From Marinilabiliaceae bacterium JC017 (GTDB lineage: Bacteria > Bacteroidota > Bacteroidia > Bacteroidales > Marinilabiliaceae), in assembly GCA_004296775.1 (NCBI GenBank), contig RHGE01000016.1:27828-91827 (forward strand): a stretch of 64,000 nucleotides of DNA. The letters run 5' to 3'. The notes under the pieces were generated by a model. It made no database searches and was not told where the DNA came from. It saw nothing but the letters and a program-made list of their open reading frames with translations. Made by a program: the position numbers and the translations under genes. Below are positions 62,649 to 64,000 of this stretch, piece after piece (the stretch's first letter is position 1; each line of letters opens with the position of its first letter).

Positions 62649-63785
62649 ATGAAACGATTCTATATTTTTTTACTTCTGTGCCCTTTTATCCTCGCATCAT
62701 GCATGAAAGAAATGGAAGAGGACTGGTTAAAACGTTATGCTGAAGAATTAAAACCAGCACCTCCCGGCGGCCTTTTCATCACAAACGAAGGCAACTTTAT
62801 GTATGGTAATGCTTCTCTTTCCTATTATAACATTGACTCAGATACGGTAACTAACGATGTGTTTTATAAAAAAAACGGACTTCCATTAGGTGATGTCCTG
62901 CAATCCATGGTTATTCGCGACACCTTAGCATACCTGGTAGTTAACAACTCAGGCAAAATATATGTAATGAACACCAATACCTTTGAGTATGTGGGTAAAA
63001 TAACCGGCTTCACCTCTCCGCGTTACATGCACTTTATAAATGAACGCAAAGCCTATGTCACCGATTTATATGCCAAACGCATTTGGATTGTTGATCCGCT
63101 AGGTGACTATTATCACACCAGCGGTGTAGCTAACGGTTGCATCACCGGCTATATTGATGTGGAAAATAAAGAAAGCACCTTTTATCAGCATCCCACAGAA
63201 CAGATGGTTCAATACGAAGACTTCGTTTTTACAAATTGCTGGAGTTTTGATAATAAACTATTGGTCATTGACACCAAAACAGATCAGTTGGTAGACTATA
63301 TTACAACCGGCAAACAACCATCGGGCATCACCATTGATAAATACAATAAGATTTGGGTGATTTGTGATGGCGGCTATCCCGATTCTCCTTATGGTACCGA
63401 ACCACCAAAGCTTCATCGTATTGATGCTAAAACACGAAAAGTGGAAAAAAGCTGGGAGTTTGATGTTGACCAGTGGCCATCAGAAATTTGTACTAACGGA
63501 ACCCGGGACACAATCTATTGGGTCAATCAGGACATTTACTTCATGGCTGTGACCGAAGAAAAGCCCCGGATAATTATACCAGGGAAAAACACCATTTTTT
63601 ATGGATTAGCAGTAGATCCAATTACTTCGGAAGTATACGTTGCCGATGCTATTGATTATATCCAAAGCGGAATCATCTATCGGTATTCATCCGATTTCTC
63701 TCCCGTTGACACCTTCAATGTTGGCATCATTCCCGGCGCTTTTTGTTTTAAACCAAAACAATTAAGTTCTCAGAATACAGATTAG
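62649..63785 (+). CDS. btuG: BtuG-like surface lipoprotein, seven-bladed propeller
   Basis: This 378-aa protein has a lipoprotein signal (LLCPFILASCMKEMEED, Cys18). The Lys and acidic residues after the Cys fit surface export in Bacteroidota. The body is a YncE/DUF5074-type beta-propeller: GGLFITNEGNFMYGNASLSYYN, LAYLVVNNSGKIYVMNTNTFE, KAYVTDLYAKRIWIVDP, LLVIDTKTDQLVDYITTGKQPSGITIDKYNKIWVICDGG, HRIDAKTRKVEKSW and VYVADAIDY. BtuG of Bacteroides binds B12 very tightly and lids BtuB. This gene lies 11 bases after btuB and ends the operon, as in that system. Confidence 0.9.
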   Translation: MKRFYIFLLLCPFILASCMKEMEEDWLKRYAEELKPAPPGGLFITNEGNFMYGNASLSYYNIDSDTVTNDVFYKKNGLPLGDVLQSMVIRDTLAYLVVNNSGKIYVMNTNTFEYVGKITGFTSPRYMHFINERKAYVTDLYAKRIWIVDPLGDYYHTSGVANGCITGYIDVENKESTFYQHPTEQMVQYEDFVFTNCWSFDNKLLVIDTKTDQLVDYITTGKQPSGITIDKYNKIWVICDGGYPDSPYGTEPPKLHRIDAKTRKVEKSWEFDVDQWPSEICTNGTRDTIYWVNQDIYFMAVTEEKPRIIIPGKNTIFYGLAVDPITSEVYVADAIDYIQSGIIYRYSSDFSPVDTFNVGIIPGAFCFKPKQLSSQNTD

Positions 63786-63822
63786 CAGAAGTAAAAAAGA
63801 ATTCAGTCCAGCAAACAGGTAT

Positions 63823-63860
63823 AGGCCGTCGCAATAGCGATGGCCTACCTTATTTTAACC
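63823..63860 (+). terminator. Terminator of the B12 uptake operon
   Basis: TAGGCCGTCGC (63823-63833), loop AATA and GCGATGGCCTA (63838-63848) pair along 11 bp with one G-U, followed by ccttatttta. A second hairpin with ends CAACT and AGTTG near 63888-63914 runs into TTTTTT. Confidence 0.8.
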
Positions 63861-63918
63861 CAACTTGAAAATTAAAAATAACAAACAACTCTATATAAGG
63901 TATATGGTAGTTGGTTTT

Positions 63919-64000
63919 TTACAATTGGGTCACAACTTTTGTTTTTTGCACATAGGGCCTGTCTTTAAAAGCCAAAGCTTCATATATTTTTTTAGCATCA
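63919..64000 (-). CDS. Partial gene end (C-terminal 26 residues)
   Basis: On the minus strand a frame open to the window edge ends with TAA at 63919-63921. It encodes ...DAKKIYEALAFKDRPYVQKT followed by KVVTQL. The composition looks like a real soluble protein end, and the position, convergent with btuG behind two hairpins, fits a gene. Too little is visible to name the family. Confidence 0.4.
   Translation of the reverse strand, partial: DAKKIYEALAFKDRPYVQKTKVVTQL

Overview
The window looks like a chromosome segment of a member of the Bacteroidota, most plausibly a marine or sediment Marinilabiliales/Bacteroidales-type facultative or strict anaerobe. Supporting signs are a SusC/SusD pair with a FecI/FecR-type sigma and anti-sigma pair, T9SS C-terminal sorting domains, lipoproteins with acidic residues after the lipobox Cys, a class III (anaerobic) ribonucleotide reductase, and several -7 boxes of the Bacteroidota form TAnnTTTG. 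No insertion sequence, phage gene or CRISPR array was seen.

Layout. 1-13.0 kb (minus strand): an exopolysaccharide operon. Read from its promoter end it encodes a sugar transferase with a receiver-like N-terminus, a half-size TolC-like protein, a Wzc-like chain-length protein with a decayed kinase domain, Wzx, Wzy, two GT2, one GT4 and one TuaH-like glycosyltransferase, and a hexapeptide acyltransferase cut by the window edge. 13.2-22.4 kb: a signalling block with a lone receiver, a small lipoprotein, an NtrC-type sigma-54 activator, a REC-first hybrid kinase, a 1494-aa PAS/GAF hybrid kinase and a FIST sensor. 22.6-26.2 kb (plus strand): an ECF sigma factor, a small HCC zinc-type anti-sigma, an EGKCG-repeat HvfA-like peptide, an MNIO (DUF692) enzyme, an HvfC/BufC partner and a DoxX membrane protein, i.e. 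a copper-type RiPP metallophore operon. 26.3-26.5 kb: tRNA-Thr and tRNA-Gly with a promoter and terminator. 26.9-32.2 kb: GH20 hexosaminidase, CBM9-like lipoprotein and GH29 fucosidase. 33.1-42.7 kb (minus): sigma, FecR, SusC, SusD, a zinc metallohydrolase lipoprotein and a DUF4302 lipoprotein. 43.1-44.3 kb: serB.

45-63.8 kb is organised around vitamin B12. Three cobalamin riboswitches are visible. One precedes the anaerobic ribonucleotide reductase genes nrdD and nrdG. One, on the minus strand, precedes an AspT/YbjL-family transporter that is followed by an acyl-CoA (propionyl-CoA type) carboxylase gene set. One precedes two T9SS-exported surface proteins, a BtuB receiver and a BtuG-like surface propeller. 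A consistent reading is that when B12 is scarce the cell turns on B12-independent nucleotide reduction, B12 scavenging and possibly dicarboxylate export. The functions are inferred; the riboswitches and genes are read directly.

The intergenic DNA is unusually structured. Between convergent genes lie a 7-unit array with an exact 41-bp period and a palindromic core (32.6-32.8 kb) and a 15-unit array with an exact 21-bp period (49.2-49.5 kb). There is also a two-copy dispersed element (2.4 and 48.7 kb), a GC-rich compound palindrome (44.6-44.8 kb), a duplicated, covarying hairpin leader in front of susC (40.5-40.8 kb), and degenerate ~7-bp repeat tracts just after several stop codons.
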